Positions 45,159 through 57,950 of a DNA stretch of 64,000 bases are shown here, in pieces. Made by a program: the position numbers and the translations under genes. The stretch is taken from positions 341,433,370 through 341,497,369 of the forward strand of contig NC_081412.1 of NCBI RefSeq assembly GCF_030272615.1. The letters run 5' to 3'. Below the pieces are notes generated by a model that saw only the letters and a program-made list of their open reading frames with translations, did not search any database and was not told the origin of the DNA. Position 1 is the stretch's first letter, and each line of letters starts with the position of its first letter. The stretch comes from Cryptomeria japonica. Taxonomy: Eukaryota > Streptophyta > Pinopsida > Cupressales > Cupressaceae.

Positions 45159-48100
45159 ATGACAGATAATATCAGCAAACAACAAAATAAGGAGACAATT
45201 GATAGATTGTGGTCTAACTTGGAAAGAAATGGTGGTGGAAAATATTATTGTCCCTGCAAAATTTGTAAGGGGTTAAAGACTAGAATACTTCTAATCAAAA
45301 TAACTAAGAAACATTATAGGTTGCATGGTCACATTGAAGGGGGACATGATTATCATCCATTGGTAATTTTTTCATTATATCGTTTTAACAATTTATATGC
45401 ATAAGAAATCACTTGATGATGAGATCATGACCATGTTTTATTTATGTTGATCATTTTTATATAGGTCGAGCACCCCAGAGCACATGATATGGATCAACAC
45501 AACCCGAAGAATATGGTTTTTGAAGTGGAGGAACATGGAGGTGTGAATATCGAAGCTGAAGATAATGATCTCATGGAAGATGATGATCATGAGCCACAAA
45601 ACACAATCGAAGATGTTGATACAAATACATTGATCCATGACACATTTAGTACTGGCGCAACTGATCATGATGATCAATTTGACCTTGATGTTGTTCATGA
45701 TTTACCTCTACTTGAGAAGGCATATGAGGCTCTTTATGAAGGCTCTCAGACAACTCTTCTCTCCATTGTATTGTTGTTGGTGAACTTGAAGGTTATGAAT
45801 GGTTTATCCAACATAACAATCTCACGTATGTTAAGGTATGTCATATATGTCATTATAATTAATAAATAGTGAATCATGTACCATTAATATTATTTATATT
45901 AACAAATTATATTTTTTTGTTGTAGATTAATAGGTGATTTTTTGTTACCACCATCAAATATTCTACCTTGCTCATACCGAGAATTATTTGTCATTATGAA
46001 AAAATATTGGAATGGAGTATCAAGCAATAGATGCTTGTCCCAATGATCATAATATATATCACAAACAACATGAATTTCAAAGTAAATGCCCTGAATGTCA
46101 TATCAGTAGATATCGAACAGATCAAATAACAAAAAAGGTGTCTCGCAAAGCTCTTCATTATATTCCCATTATTCCACATATGCAATGATTATTCAAGTGC
46201 ACTAGCTTGGCACAATTTATGGATTACCATGCATGCAATAGAAATTGAGATGACATTATTCGAATGCCTATGGATGGTTCAACATTTATGGACATAGAGG
46301 AAAAGTGGCCACACTTTAAAGAAGAACCTTATAATCTCAGGATTTCATTGGCATCGGATGGTGTCAATCCATTTGGAGAGCTGAGATCTGTTTACTCAAT
46401 GTGGCTTGTTTTTGTTATCAACAATAATATTCCTCCATGGATGCCAATAAAGATGGAGCAAATAATGTTGGAAATGTTGTTCCAGTATTTTATCATTTAA
46501 TAGTCGTCTACATTTAATTATAAATATTGCAGTAAAATGGTCATAATAATTATGTAATGTTTTTGTTCATTCGATTAGGTAAGTACCAAGTTAAAGATAT
46601 GAATGTATATATTGATCCTCTTATTGACAAGTTGCTAGAGTTATTGAATGGTGTCACTATGTATGACATCTCTAGACCAATAGGACAAAGACAATTTCAA
46701 TTCCATACAATGTTTGTATGGACAATACACGATGCCCCAGGGCTAACACATTTTTATGGTATGTTATAGTGTTTAAGTTGCATGATAATTATACTTTAAA
46801 AAATTAGCATATTTAATCCAATTATAAATTATCTTGTAGGTCTTCAAACAAAGGGAAAATTTGCACGTCAAGTTTATGGTCCAAAGATGAAATCTCGTCA
46901 TTCAAAAAGTTTAGAAAAGTAGGTGTTTGATGAGTATATGCACTTTCTCCACAAAAATCATAAGTATCAAAATACTGAAAAACATCTTTTCAATGGGAAA
47001 GAAAAGAATACATCAAAGCCACAAAGAATGACACCTCACTTGTGGAAGTTGGAATATAATAGAATTAATCGTCAAGGTAATGGCATTCCATCTAATGGCT
47101 TATGTCATAAAACATCTTTTCTATCGTGTTTTGTTTACTAATGATGTGATTGATGATCGTGAAGGTCGTCAAGGCATTAATGACCACCTTCCTAAGGGAC
47201 TAAAAAGTTATCCCTGACAATTTAGTAGGTTGTGCTACTACGAGAAGTTACAAATTATGCATTTGTTTGATACTATGTATATTGGAAAGAATATAATAGA
47301 GACATTATGGAAAATATTGCATGGAAGGCATGACAAAGAAAAAATTGTCAAAATTTGTAGTGACATTCAAGAATCCAATCATGCAATGAAAACTGTCATT
47401 CAATCAAATAGCCATGGAGACCAGATTAATATAAGTGACCTTCCTTGGTTATTAATGGACCAACAAAGCAATGCTATAAAAGAAGTCATATGAAAAATTT
47501 GATTTCCCATAGGATTTGTTGCGAACATAAACAATCTCATATCAAAGAAAAGTGAATTTGGGTCAGGGATGAAAACAGATGATTGGCATACCTTCATTAA
47601 GGTAATTCATGTTCTTGTGTATTTACTATATATTTGTATACTGCACATGTACTTTTCATTATATTATGTTAGAAAAAAATGAAAAGATAATTTTATAATT
47701 GTTGTAGTACATTCTACCTCTATCTCTCACAGACCATGTCGATAATAATGTGAAGCAAGTCATATATGATCTTGGAAAATACATGAGGTAAGTAGTGATA
47801 TTTGTTCAATTCGTTGTATAGATATTATATTTGTGGTTTCTTTTACTTGTTATGTAATATATATTTTTGTGTCTTGAATATCTTGTAGGTGGTTGTCAGG
47901 TAAAGAAATCCATAAAGAGATATAAAATATTGGAAGAGAAAAATTCCTCATCTAATGTGTGAAATGCAAAAGTGTCTACCTTCAACGTTTTTCCATGCAC
48001 AAGAACACTACCTCATACACCAAGTTGAGGAGATTGAACTGTGTGGACCTGTACACACTAGGTCAATGTGGATGGTCAAGACGCACTTGAAATTTTTGAA

Positions 48101-49537
48101 GGCTTTGGTTCGAAAAAGAGCACATCCTGAGGGTTTTATGGTGGAGGGATATATGGTATACTAGACTATGGTGTATATTTCTGAATATCTTCCCAAGTTT
48201 ACAACAAAGATCCACGTGGATCGCATTTGGGATCCCAACCCCATTAACAAATTCGAAGGGGAGTACTTGATGGGGAAAGGTAGATTGAGGAAAGTGAGAG
48301 GTAATTATAAGATGTTATTGTAGTTAATTAATTCTTAATCTTCAAAATAAATCAGTTGTAAGTCATCTATTTATTTTTTGTAAAGTTGGTCGAGAGTGGG
48401 ATGCACTACATTTGTATATTGCAAACAATCTTGATTGGATGATAGTATGGATTGAACGTTGTCAACATTCTGGTCACACATTAAAATGGGAAGATGTGAC
48501 TTCATTGGTTAAAGAAGCTCATTGTAATGGAGATTCCAATGTTACGCAAAGGGAAATTGATTTAGCACATAGTTTAAAAGATAAACAGGTACGTATAAAT
48601 TTATTAGTCACCCATATGTTTATCAACTCACGATGCAACAATTTTTACATGTTTGACATATTGCAGGTCAAACACCACAACGCTATGTGCTGTAATGGTC
48701 ATAAATTTCACATCAAAATGTTGGATGACACAAAGAAAACTTGTGATTTTAGGATAACTGCAGTCTTTGAGGTGACAAATATTTCATCGAAAAATGACAT
48801 ACATCCTCAAAAATCGATACTATGGCATTTTGGATGATATACTTGAGTGTGACTTTAATTCTTTCAAATTAGTTTTGTTCGTCGTCAAATGTTACAGGCT
48901 ACAGCTGAATAAAAATGATCTTGATAGAACTATTATTTAACATGATATTGGATTTACAATGGTTAATACAAGGTCATTTGAACTAGTTGGGAATGATCCC
49001 TATGTTCTTCCAAGCCAATGTGAGCAGGTATTTTACTCAGAGGTTCCACATAAACTGGGTTGGTCATTTGTTGTTAGACATGATCCAAGAGGAAGGTTGA
49101 TAAAGTATAATGTGATGGAAGAAGAAGATACCGAAGAAGTAGAAGATGATGTAGATGATGATCACGATCGACAGTTACTCGATGATGATGATGATGATGA
49201 AGTCGATGATGATGATGATGATGGTGATGGTGATGGTGATGGTGATGGTGATGGTGATGGTGATGGTGATGGTGATGGTGATGGTGATGATGATGATGAA
49301 GACTATGGTGGTGATGGTGGTGGTGATGGTGATGGTGATGGTGATGGTGATGGTGACGGTGATGGTGATGGTGATGGTGATGGTGATGATGGTGATGATG
49401 ATGACGAAGACTATGGTGGTGGTGGTGATCCACCCGATTCAATGATGATGGCGATGATGGTCATGATAGTCATGATGATGAGCTGGATGAAGAAGAAGAT
49501 CAATGAAATGAATGAAATGTATGAGGTATGTGATTAG
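45159..49537 (+). pseudogene. CACTA transposase gene (TNP2-like), multi-exon, degenerate
   Basis: Exon 1 (ATG 45159) encodes the transposase-associated zinc-binding domain GGGKYYCPCKICKG. Exon 2 (45466-45836) gives an acidic stretch and LLEKAYEALYEGSQTTLLS. From 45925 the TNP2 core follows: DACPNDHNIYHKQHEFQSKC with CPECHISRYR, then RISLASDGVNPFGELRS (46344), IPPWM, DVYIDPLIDKLLELLNG (46605) and KYQNTEKHLFNGKEKNT. Next are MHLFDTMYIGKNIIETLWK (47250), GSGMKTDDWHTFIK, QVEEIELCGPVHTRSMWM (48020) and the C-terminal domain with FELVGNDPYVLPSQCEQVF and WSFVVRHDPRGR (48960-49110), ending in an Asp/Gly repeat. Introns with GT..AG ends remain at several junctions. Multiple stops inactivate it. The protein would cut and rejoin CACTA ends. 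Confidence 0.9.
49180..49432 (+). repeat. (GATGGT)n / (GAT)n microsatellite in the transposase 3' exon
   Basis: Runs of GATGGT, interrupted by GATGAAGACTATGG units, encode an acidic Asp and Asp-Gly tract of about 80 residues in the transposase frame. Expansion by replication slippage is likely. Confidence 0.92.
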
Positions 49538-49540
49538 TAT

Positions 49541-50509
49541 ATTATCTATTTAATATTGATTTCTTGATAGAAATTTATTTGACTTATATGGTTACATAAT
49601 TAATTCATTATGGTTTGAATTCTAATGCCATTACATAATTAATTCATGATGCACCTTTTAATGTTTTTAATTCACGTTCCACCTCTAGCAGGTCCTAATA
49701 GTAGAACCATGCCACCCCGAGGAGATGGAGATGGGAGAGTGACTATTTATGTGATATTTTTTAAACTTTGTGTTTATTAATGGAATTTGGACTGTTTATT
49801 AGCTATGTGATGGATGTTGATTTAAAATACATATGTGATGGATTACATGTTTATGATGATACATGTGACATTTTTTTAACTTTGTGTTTATTTATAGAAT
49901 GTGGATTGTTTATTACCTATGTGATGGATGGTGATTTATGATACATATGTGATGGATTACATGTTTAAGATGACACATATGTGATGCTTATGATGATCAA
50001 TTACATATATGATGATACATATATGATGCTTATGATATTTATGATACATATGTATTTATTGTTTATCAACTTACAAATGTAATACTTATGATGCTCAATT
50101 GATCGTGTTGATTTCATGTATATATTTTGTGTGATGTTGTCACCCTTGGTGGAAATAGGTAATTGACTACAGACATTGTCAACCCTTTAGTTGAGGATCC
50201 TGCATAGTCTACATAAAGCAAAGGTAAGGAATTAAAAAATTTAAAATGAATATGATGACAACATATTTTTTTTTTATACTCTTCTTGTCTACAAAGTTCA
50301 TGTTGTGTACTCTGTAATTTTTAGTATATGTATCATGTAATTTTTAGCTAACATAAGATAATTGAATTACATGTGTAGGAACCTGAACCCCTTTGACGAG
50401 GATCCTGCACAGTCTCATGGATCGACAGGTATACGTCAATACACCTTATAGAAACAGTTTATTTTTTGAATATTACTTGGAAAACAAACTTCCTTAGTTT
50501 TTCAAACCT
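49541..50509. other. Spacer between the two CACTA genes
   Basis: AT-rich, with repeated TATGTGATGGAT and GATACATATGTG motifs between 49800 and 50060 (loose internal repetition). Two similar short segments, GAGGATCCTGCATAGTCTAC (50193) and GAGGATCCTGCACAGTCTCA (50398), may be small exons of the downstream gene. Confidence 0.4.
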
Positions 50510-51413
50510 CGACATTAGCAACAAATCTAATACAGTTATCAACACTTGAGGCCCCAGTTGGATTTATTCAAATTTTAATCTCAACATCAACTTTAGGGTT
50601 GACTTCTTCATCAACATTACCCTCATTTGAAAAACATCTCTCTCATTACCAACTAACTCTCTCATTTGATGGAGTGCAGGTACCACCAAATAGGTATTTG
50701 TCTTCTTCGAGTGAGGGAAATGCAGGAATAGAAAACAAAAGTGAGACATGTAGTAGGTCTACAATAGGGAGATCAACTAGAGTTCAAAAGATTAGAAGAA
50801 AATTCAATAAATGCATGGAATTTTTCCTCGCTCAAGGGGGTTCATGTTCTTATGATGATGAGACCAAAGGCGACATCGAGGTGGCCTTGAGGTATAAACA
50901 TTTATAGAAACACTGGGTACCCAAGGAACTTCCTCCAATAAACATTGATTTTTGTGTTAACGATAGGATATATCGCATAACACCATCATCGTTACATGGT
51001 TTGAGCCTATTTTCCATAGACAACATAAAGGTCTATTATAACAAAGTTATTGAATTGATGGAGTTTGTCGGACGTTGTTACAATTACAAAAATTGGATGC
51101 AGATTGTTCAATATAAAAAGTATGCGTAGGTATGCACTATCAACAAATTATATACAATAGAAAGATAGTGATCAAAGTAAATGAGTGGTTGTATACATTG
51201 ATGGAAAGCCAAAAGAAATAGGGAATATTGCAGGTTTTATAAATAGTACGTGACTTGGGTCAACTAATAAGCAACCCAATTGCATATTTGAGGCGTGCGA
51301 GGTAAATCGTGTATTTGTATGTGCGATAAAATCAATAAGTGCAAGGGAAGAGCTGCTAATTGATTATAATTTGAATCATATAGATACAAATAAAGTTACT
51401 ATTATGGGGCAGG
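50510..51413 (+). pseudogene. SET-domain exon in the second CACTA gene
   Basis: An open frame from about 50510 gives TLEAPVGFIQILISTSTLGL, a Ser-rich stretch, TRVQKIRRKFNKCMEFFLAQ and, after one TAG at 50905, a SET domain (histone-lysine methyltransferase fold). Its N-terminal part reads IYRITPSSLHGLSLFSIDNI and VIELMEFVGRCYNYKNW. After a small frameshift near 51120 come YALSTNYIQ and VVYIDGKPKEIGNIAGFINS; one TGA in place of Arg follows; then STNKQPNCIFEACEVNRVF, CAIKSISAREELLIDYNLN. The SET hallmarks GNIxxFINxxxxPNC and EELxxDY are present. The His of the usual NHS triplet is absent (INST), which would affect cofactor binding. The exon ends in CAG|GTACAT, a good donor, and joins in sense to downstream exons. 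Confidence 0.8.
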
Positions 51414-51541
51414 TACATACTATATACCATTTAAACCAACCTCCAATTAATGACTCCAATATACCATTTTATTATTAAGTTTTTTTGCTAAGTCTATTGG
51501 TTTCATTTCGCTAACGTTTTTTATATTTTTTCTTTGTCACA

Positions 51542-52150
51542 GAGCAACATGGATCCGTCACATAGCATAGACAAGGATGTAGGTTGCGACACTTCTATCG
51601 AGCAGGTAAACCTTATTGTAATTGTACAAATTAGATAGAAGCAAACTGTTATATTATTATGTTCATTTCTTGAGTGTTTTAGAGTAATTTTGATAGTGTT
51701 AATGATATTCTTGTCATAGACGGATGTTCGGGGAAAGGGAAAGGGAGCTGCAATACTTGAGCACCTCTCTAGGGATGTGGACTCAATAGGATTAAGCGAT
51801 AATGACATCACAAATTCCACAAACCCTATAGAATTGATAAAAAAGTATATTAGAAAAATTAGTAGAGAGATTTTTGTTTTGGCATCCGTGGAGCCTCAAA
51901 CTGATGAGATACAAGAGAGGGTGCAAAAATTGATGTGGACAATAGAAAACTTGCAAGTAAGTAGTAATGAAAGCTTTAATTATAACAAAAGTTCAACAAT
52001 GGTTTATATTTTATACTCTTTTATGTCATTAACTAAAATATGTACGTGTTGTTTTTATAGAAATTTATACGTTCTCATCAACCTGGTAGCCATGATCAGG
52101 GTATTGCAGGTAGTTCAGGTGATGACGATTTTCTATACATTAAAACTACT
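51542..52150 (+). pseudogene. Middle exons of the second CACTA gene
   Basis: NMDPSHSIDKDVGCDTSIEQ (51547-51605) ends at a GT donor. After an intron closing with CATAG (51720) comes TDVRGKGKGAAILEHLSRDV, a segment of about 80 residues with heptad-like hydrophobics (ELIKKYIRKISREIFVLAS, EIQERVQKLMWTIENLQ) and another donor. A short exon KFIRSHQPGSHDQGIAG follows at about 52060. No known domain. Probably a dimerisation or linker region between SET and the C-terminal part. Confidence 0.55.
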
Positions 52151-52254
52151 CCTTCTTTGGACTTGTGAACTTTCTTTTTTAATGCTAGTGTTATTGCTCA
52201 TATATTTATTATGTAGTTGATGCAGAGGGATCTATTTGATGCTCTTCATGACTG

Positions 52255-53500
52255 ATCATTCATACCTTAGGGCAACAAACCCCTTTACACATCCATCCAC
52301 TTGTTCTCAATAAACCTCCAACACATCCTTTTTCTAGATCCTTGACTTGGATCAACCCCTTAATCATAGGACCTTGGCTATTTATCTGACTCAAAGGAAA
52401 TTGCCACTTTCACTTGCTCTAACATTTGACTCCACTATGTGCCAAGATAACAGTAACAACGAGATCATTGTCTGCCCCTAATGTAGCTGTCCTACTGTGA
52501 TCCTACTGGCATACTCATCTTTCCCAAATCCATCTTGAGGACTTTCACTCTTTGAATCACTCCAACTCTCACAATTTGACTTCCATATGATACTAATTCT
52601 AATTAGGACCACTAATGGTTTAAAGATGCATCTCCCAATTCTCATTTGTCACACACCAAACTAGTGGTTCCCAAGGACACAAATGGACTTCTTTCCCATG
52701 AAAAAAAAACATAATTCTCAACCCTCCCAACCACCCTAAGAAACATCTTGACCCTCTATTGTCTTCACACTGTTCACAAAGATTAAAAAAAAACACCAAT
52801 GGGATAGTCTTACTTCATTTATCCATTCACTATTTTATAACCCTTCAACTATTCTTGGAAAAGACATAAACTCACCTAAACATTCCCCTAACATTCAACT
52901 CCAACACCATTCCTAATAATCAGGTTGATCCTACAAAATGAAAAGGTTTCAGTCTGTTGTCCTTTTGTGACAGTCACTCACAAATTCAACAAACTCTTCC
53001 TTCCACTGTTTTGACAGACTGAGACACAAATTCAGTCTTCTTTTACATGTTCACACATGTAAACTCCATTAAAAATCTACAACCCTCCTCATAATGTCAA
53101 CTTCCAACAAGACAAGTTACATGTTCAAGCAACTCCATGTTGGCCTTAACATTGTGAAAAATACCAATTATTTAAACCATCATACCTTAACATATACTTA
53201 CCCCTGTCCTCCAAGAGTGTTCTTTCACTGTCCTTATCTGATTAATGTCTACTCCAACTGCCCAAGTACTCATAATCTGCACTTACTCGTACAATAAGGA
53301 ACCCAAATTCCAAAACTGCAAAATAAAGAACCCAAACTACCATTCATTGTGACTGTCATGATCGAACAAGTAGATTGAAACTTGCTTGGCTTATCACTTT
53401 GAGTACCCAAAACACATCATACTTGATACTGTCAATGTTCATAATAAAGGTTCATCCTTGTTTACAATTCTTGCAGTTTTCATATATTTAATGTATTATT
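52255..53500. other. Non-coding block interrupting the second gene
   Basis: CT-rich sequence unlike the flanking introns, with no ORF of note. Either a long intron or an insertion. No clear terminal repeats were found. Confidence 0.4.
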
Positions 53501-53504
53501 CTTC

Positions 53505-55663
53505 AGGTGATTTCAATGTTCCTATGCAAATGTCGCCTCATCAGAGGTTAGCCCCACCTATATTGCCAATTGCAATGTCAGCAACACACAACATGCAGGC
53601 ATCCTCTACTGCATGTCATGTTGGCCCGCCCACTGTTGGTAGATCCCTCTTTTTCTCTATCTTCTGTTATGTGTTTATTTTCCTTGAAGTGTTCTTTATT
53701 GGGAGTATTTCATAGTGGATTCATTTTCTGTAGCAAGAGATGCACATGAGGATGCGCCAGAGGTGACTACTGGTGATAACATACAATCATTTCCTAGATG
53801 TTCATGTATTGCTAGTACGGGAACGTTGCAGGTCACATTGGTGGTGAGCAACGAAGAAATGATTCCCTTAAAGATACAGAAGGTTCCGGGTACTTTAAAA
53901 TTATTATTATATATAATCTAATTGTAATTTACCTACTGGTCCCAGGAAATGATATTTTTTATAAAAATCTTAATGACATTGCATTCCGGATATTTGGGCC
54001 CACCATACGTAAAAGGTGGAACATCATATGTGAACTAACCCTAATCCACTATTTTGATTTCATATCATTGCTAGAATAGTTTTCCTTTGATCCATTTCTT
54101 GAACTATAATAAAGGTAGCTTCAATTCATTTCTGAATCTAACAGGTTTGTTTTTGCTTTAAAAGGTGGAATGACCAAGAAAAAAGGTTAAAAGATGAACT
54201 AACAAACCGTATGGTTGAGTTGTTTGGAAATGGCACATTCAACAACACCAAGCTCCTTGAAAAAGCTAGCACATATCTAAAGTGTGTGAGGGACCAATAT
54301 AGGACACATTTAGAGAAGAACGTAAAGTATGAGCATCCTCCCATGATTTCAGAGAGGGAGTGGAAGGACCTGATTTTGGATGCCAAGGAGAGAATTGAAA
54401 GGAAAAAAGGAAATACACCACTAGACGCCAGAAGAAGGTATGTGATACTATTAAAAATGTAATTATTTACTAATTACTTTTTTATATTTATATAATCTAA
54501 CATATTTCAAACTTTTCATAGACTGAGTGACATGTCATAGGAAACCAAGGCAAGACAAGAAAAGCCCGGGCAACACAAACTCATCTCTGGTGGTTATATG
54601 AAATTTGCCACGTGAATTGTAAGTATTAGTAAATGAAATATCGCATCAAAATATTTATAAATTGCAAACAAATTTATTTTTATCAAACAATGCAAGCAAA
54701 ATTCATGATACCAAGCAAAAATGTAGGGCTCTGAATTCAATAGAGCTCCCACAGAAGATGACAAGAGAATTGCCTACCAGCAAGGCTATACAGTCATGGC
54801 TGAACGACTACGAGAATTGAGTGGGCAAACACAAGATTCTGGTGCATCTGTCACACAAGTAAATAAGCTAAATGAAAATTGTTTCAAATTGAATACTTTA
54901 CCAATAATCTAATTGATGTTGAGGTCCAACATAAAGTGACTATATTTGTTTTAAATAAGAAAGCAATGATAACAATGCACAAGACATTAGAATGCAGCCT
55001 ACTAATCATGAAACATGACCTGCACATGAAGGTCCGGATGTGCATCCTAGTAGTGGGGGTATTCATTTGCTATTCAAATTTATTTATGTAATTATTAATA
55101 CAATCAAACATCTTAAATTGTAATTAGTGTAGTAATTAATGTAACCTTTTTTGTTAATATTTTAGAGCATATCATCGGTGGTGACCAAGTGGAGCATGAT
55201 CTAGGTACACAACATTAGGAACGTGATGTTCCCCAATCAGGTAAAGAGGACCACTTTTATTCCCATAAACAAATTTAATTGGAATTGGTGTTCAACATTA
55301 ATGTAACCTTTAGTATTTCAACTTCAGAGGATCTAGAGGGTGTTCAACATGTTGAAGTTGAGGCTAGACAAAATGATGTGGAAGATGGTGTGGCCCCATC
55401 AAGTAAAGAGTGCCACGGTTAGGTTCTTTAAATTAATGAAATACTTGTAACAATAATAAAAAAATGTTTTTAATTCAACCCATTTCTTTGTTATTGCAGA
55501 GGACCCCCCTTCGCTTTAGTGTCCTCGTCCTTAGTATAGGACTAGGCATACATCGAGATCACAAGAAGAGGGTAGAACAACTAAAGAGGGGGAAAATTAT
55601 GAAGAAAATGATTCTCCACTTATTCTTTACATAGCTTCAAAGAAAAACCAAAAAAATAAATGA
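53505..55663 (+). pseudogene. C-terminal exons of the second CACTA gene, TNP1/Transposase_24-like
   Basis: FNVPMQMSPHQRLAPPILP (53510) and ARDAHEDAPEVTTG (53735) precede DIFYKNLNDIAFRIFGPTIR (53950). A 54150-54440 exon reads RWNDQEKRLKDELTNRMVEL, ASTYLKCVRDQYRTHLEKN and MISEREWKDLILDAKER. GQHKLISGGYMKFAT (54570) and DDKRIAYQQGYTVMAERLRE (54758) follow. The pattern of an aromatic/basic block, a W-centred helix and a Gly-Gly-Y motif resembles the plant En/Spm accessory protein family (Transposase_24). The reading ends with IASKKNQKNK and TGA at 55661. The basic tail may be nuclear. Small exons and GT..AG introns are kept but stops are present. Confidence 0.7.
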
Positions 55664-57649
55664 TTGTAATCTACCTTATTTGATAATGACTAATTTTTGT
55701 GTGTTAATGAACGTAATTATGTGCTAATGAATGGTTATGAATGATATGTGTTAATAAATATATTTGAATGTTGTGTGTTAATCAAAGTTAATCAATGTTA
55801 TGTGTTAATGAATGTTATGTGATAGTAATGAATGAATGTTATATTTTATTAATCGTAGAAAAAATGAATGAATGTTAGATGTTAAAGGGGAATTTAGAGT
55901 GATGTTAAGGGGGAGGGGGCAAATGAGCTTCCACCTTCACATGGTTGGCCCTGTTAAGTAGAGAATATTAAACTATTCTCGAAACAAAGTGAAGCTCAAT
56001 AAGATAACAAAAATTTTAGTAGTTCATTATGTTGCACAGTTAATCTTATTGAAAAATGTATATTGAATCTTAACTGCAAGGTCCAACAGAGCCAATACGA
56101 ACAACAACACAAGTTGTTGGGTATAATGAACTCCCATATTGTCTTCTATGCACACTAATACTATGAGTTTCTTGTAGTGCTAATAGAGGCCATGGCGCGA
56201 GTGAAAAAGTTGTGAATATGCCTCATCCTTGTAAAAAAAATTATTAGTTGACATTTTCTTTAGCATTTTTTAATTTTCCTTATGATTTTCTCTGCCACTA
56301 CATCTACGATATTGTATTTGATTTGTTCTCTATACTCACATGACCTTAATAGTCCTTTTGAATAATCTTCAATGATACCAATGATGGACTGCTCTCAACT
56401 GATTGTTCCAAATGGCTTTGGCACCTCATTACTATTCTAAATACCTTGTAGCAAACTATGTTTTCTCTTATGTTGAAATAACCTCAATCACTATCTTATG
56501 TTTGTCTACAAATGGTGTTCATAGTTATTTCTTATGTTTGATGGTTCATTTCATTTCCATCCAATGTGATTGTTGATCTCTTGCTCTATAAATGATCCTT
56601 ATAATGTTTCTCTTCAATGACAAACATCATTTTGTTGTTGATGATCATTTATGATTGCTACCTATTGAATCTAATGCTTGATGTTGTCCTATATCCTATC
56701 AATCATTGTTGGTAAAAGCCACTGACCTGGCTTTGCTTGTACACCAATCACCAAGCTTGGTGTTGTTAAAAGAAACCATACTTTCATAGTAGGAACCACT
56801 GTCAAGATTGTTTTACTAGAAAATTTCTTGGTACTAGAGCCACAAAATAGTCTTTTTATGGTCGATCACTAATCTTTTGATGGTCGATCACTAGTCTTTT
56901 GATGGTCAATAACAAACTCTTATTTCTTTGATATTGTCACTATATTTTAAGCCTTGAAGATTTGCATTTGATGTTGCTCTAATACTATTTCATTTTGAGT
57001 TGTTTATGCCCTTAAATTCTTGTAACCTCTACTCTAATACTAGCAAATAATTTCAAATCTGCGTCTAGTCAAACATGTCTAGACCTAGGACTATGAACCT
57101 TTATCTTCCTATGGCTTACTATGTTCGATGTTTCTCACTATGTATATTTGTATCATTGTAATCAAAATGGAGAATGGATTATGCTATCACTATTGCTATC
57201 ATCAAGTCTTCTCTTTGGGCACTCTTTATGTGAAGCATTCCTATCAATATGTCCTAATCATGCCTTGTGAAGGGGCTTAGTTTTTGTGTGGGATTTCTCT
57301 TCACTGGCGAAAGGCTCATGATTGTATTTGTCATTGTGAAGGTTTGAGAATATTTCTTCTTCCATTATCAAAATATTCTCATGGCACCATTTTATCTTTT
57401 CTTGCTAATGATTTCTTGAATACAATAGTACTCTTATTCATTATTTGGGTCTGTGAAAGACAGTGATCAAATTATATGAACCTTATTATCTCCCTTGAAG
57501 ATTGCTCTAGCTTTGAAGGCCAAACAAATTCTTAGTTGCTCCAAGATTTATTATATTTGTCCTTAACTACTATGGCTTGGTATGCGTATTGTGTTTTTGA
57601 GGTATCATGATATAGTTCCCAAATGGGTTGGTCCCAAACTTGATGCCTT
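55664..57649. other. No recognisable gene
   Basis: AT-rich. 55685-55880 has loose repeats of AATGTTATGTGTTAATGAAT. Apart from the CACTA-type terminus at 56168, nothing structured was seen. Confidence 0.4.
56168..56179 (-). repeat. Orphan CACTA terminus candidate inside the large element
   Basis: TTTCTTGTAGTG is the inverse complement of CACTACAAGAAA, the canonical plant CACTA end. It would be a 3' end in plus orientation. No plus-oriented partner was seen upstream within the element. Confidence 0.4.
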
Positions 57650-57950
57650 AGTGATGCAAAGATAGGGGTAATACTCAACTCTTCATGACATGGCAGAATT
57701 CAATAATAACAAGATAAGACAATTTTGGTGACTCCAATCCTTGATTCAACCAAAGACAACATTAGGAGGTCTGACATTTTGATAAGGGATGACCCCAAGT
57801 GCCTTTCATCACATACTTAGGTAGGCATAAGGGTGAGATTAGGCCTCTACCTCTCCTTGACTGACTTGAACCAATGAATTTCATAAATACTCAACTCCAA
57901 TGGCTTGGTGGAACATCATCCAATTGGACTCAAGACATGACTGTGATAGG
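57650..57950 (+). repeat. Dispersed repeat, copy 2 (related to 44466-44760)
   Basis: See copy 1. The shared CAACATTAGGA core is at 57759-57769. Confidence 0.45.

Noticed and set aside
49074-49442. Minus-strand 122-residue His-rich open frame
   Set aside because: It is the reverse translation of the GATGGT/GAT microsatellite (ATC/ACC repeats read as His). The plus-strand transposase frame explains the sequence.
49155-49445. Plus-strand Met-Val repeat open frame
   Set aside because: Another frame of the same microsatellite; no start context and no family.
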